Shown here: positions 63,798 through 64,000 of the stretch, in pieces | How positions within the stretch are numbered: position 1 is the stretch's first letter | Layout of the letters: every line of letters starts with the position of its first letter | NCBI GenBank assembly: GCA_900547135.1 | Contig: URFJ01000001.1 | Span: 1 to 64,000, forward strand | Direction of reading: 5' to 3' | DNA from: an uncultured Eubacteriales bacterium | Lineage (GTDB): Bacteria > Bacillota > Clostridia > Christensenellales > CAG-138 | DNA: 64,000 bases | Notes under the pieces: generated by a model | What the model saw: only the letters and a program-made list of their open reading frames with translations | Told to the model about the DNA's origin: nothing | Database searches by the model: none | Program-made: the position numbers and the translations under genes

Positions 63798-64000
63798 TTA
63801 TTTCTTTTTGTTTTTATCTTCAGAGTTAATTAACACTATGCCCGCGATTATTATAGCATCCGCAATGAGCACCGCAATGAATATGGACGGCTCCAGCAAA
63901 TACTCCAGCGCAGTACTCCTGGGCGCATAATTGGTATTGCGCTCTAAAAGCTGAAATATTTTCAGTCCATACAGCTCTATCGACATGAGAATGCTTCCCA
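63798..64000 (-). CDS. C-terminal part of a membrane protein (runs off the window)
   Basis: The minus-strand frame is open to the window end and ends KNKKK before the stop at 63798. It has one hydrophobic helix (PSIFIAVLIADAIIIAGIVLI) and a basic tail. An internal ATG at 63986 lacks a ribosome site, and the frame continues upstream as GSIL, so the gene probably starts outside the window. No family recognised. Confidence 0.5.
   Translation of the reverse strand, partial: GSILMSIELYGLKIFQLLERNTNYAPRSTALEYLLEPSIFIAVLIADAIIIAGIVLINSEDKNKKK

Noticed and set aside
1..64000. tRNA genes, rRNA, CRISPR arrays, intact transposases or prophage genes
   Set aside because: None of the characteristic sequences was found by eye on either strand; a tRNA or covariance scan would settle this.

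Overview
The window reads as chromosome from a spore-forming, Gram-positive anaerobe of the Clostridia (Bacillota). The evidence is spo0A, a spoIIE-like phosphatase gene, both dipicolinate synthase genes, an NfnAB-type transhydrogenase, a Rex-type repressor, strong AGGAGG ribosome binding sites with frequent GTG/TTG starts, and a class-Clostridia style aspartate-family pathway. No rRNA, tRNA, CRISPR array, prophage or intact insertion sequence was seen. The species cannot be named from sequence alone.

Layout. 1-1062 holds the end of rplK (with an in-frame TGA where its relatives have Cys) and rplA; rplJ/rplL do not follow, and instead there is a 189-bp inverted-repeat element. 1.3-9 kb carries a putative HExxH protein, a decayed zone (2.5-4.0 kb) with duplicated and truncated gene pieces, a PLP aminotransferase, tyrS, a YigZ-type protein and ilvE, then a repeat-rich gap. 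9-14.1 kb (minus strand) has a truncated rex, nfnBA, and an iron-alcohol dehydrogenase with a damaged 5' end beside a broken lysR gene. 14.3-15.8 kb is a two-gene unit, a TIR-like (CAP12/Pycsar-type) protein overlapping a cupin gene, and is the best candidate for an undescribed system. 16-25 kb has an MFS transporter, tiny membrane proteins, an MBL-fold hydrolase, an M29 aminopeptidase, a KtrB/TrkH K+ channel subunit and a phosphohexomutase.

25.9-30.4 kb (minus) is a polyamine uptake operon (XRE-cupin regulator, potA, potB, potC, potD). radA follows, with a near-identical copy of its last ~90 bp lying just downstream. 34-37 kb has a frameshifted XRE-type regulator, structured intergenic elements, and spo0A whose receiver has Glu at the phosphoacceptor position. 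37.4-38.5 kb is an FMN riboswitch with an unusually long insertion controlling ribU. 38.5-43.4 kb is a gene graveyard and a giant orphan FtsX-type permease. 43.6-50.6 kb contains housekeeping and accessory enzymes and spoIIE. 50.9-53.1 kb is a subtilisin-like lipoprotein gene plus a secreted partner broken by a TA insertion.

53.5-60 kb joins spore and cell-wall chemistry: a P-loop ATPase, dpaA-dpaB and lysC on one side, and asd-dapA on the other strand. Together lysC, asd, dapA and dpaAB form the route from aspartate to dipicolinate, the spore-core Ca2+ chelator. 60.6-64 kb has an ABC exporter preceded by a leader with alternative hairpins and a short peptide ORF, a self-regulated XRE gene, and a tiny secreted peptide gene.

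A theme throughout is active gene decay: at least seven genes carry stops, frameshifts or truncations, and two nearby partial duplications of gene ends (aminotransferase 5' end, radA 3' end) are visible.
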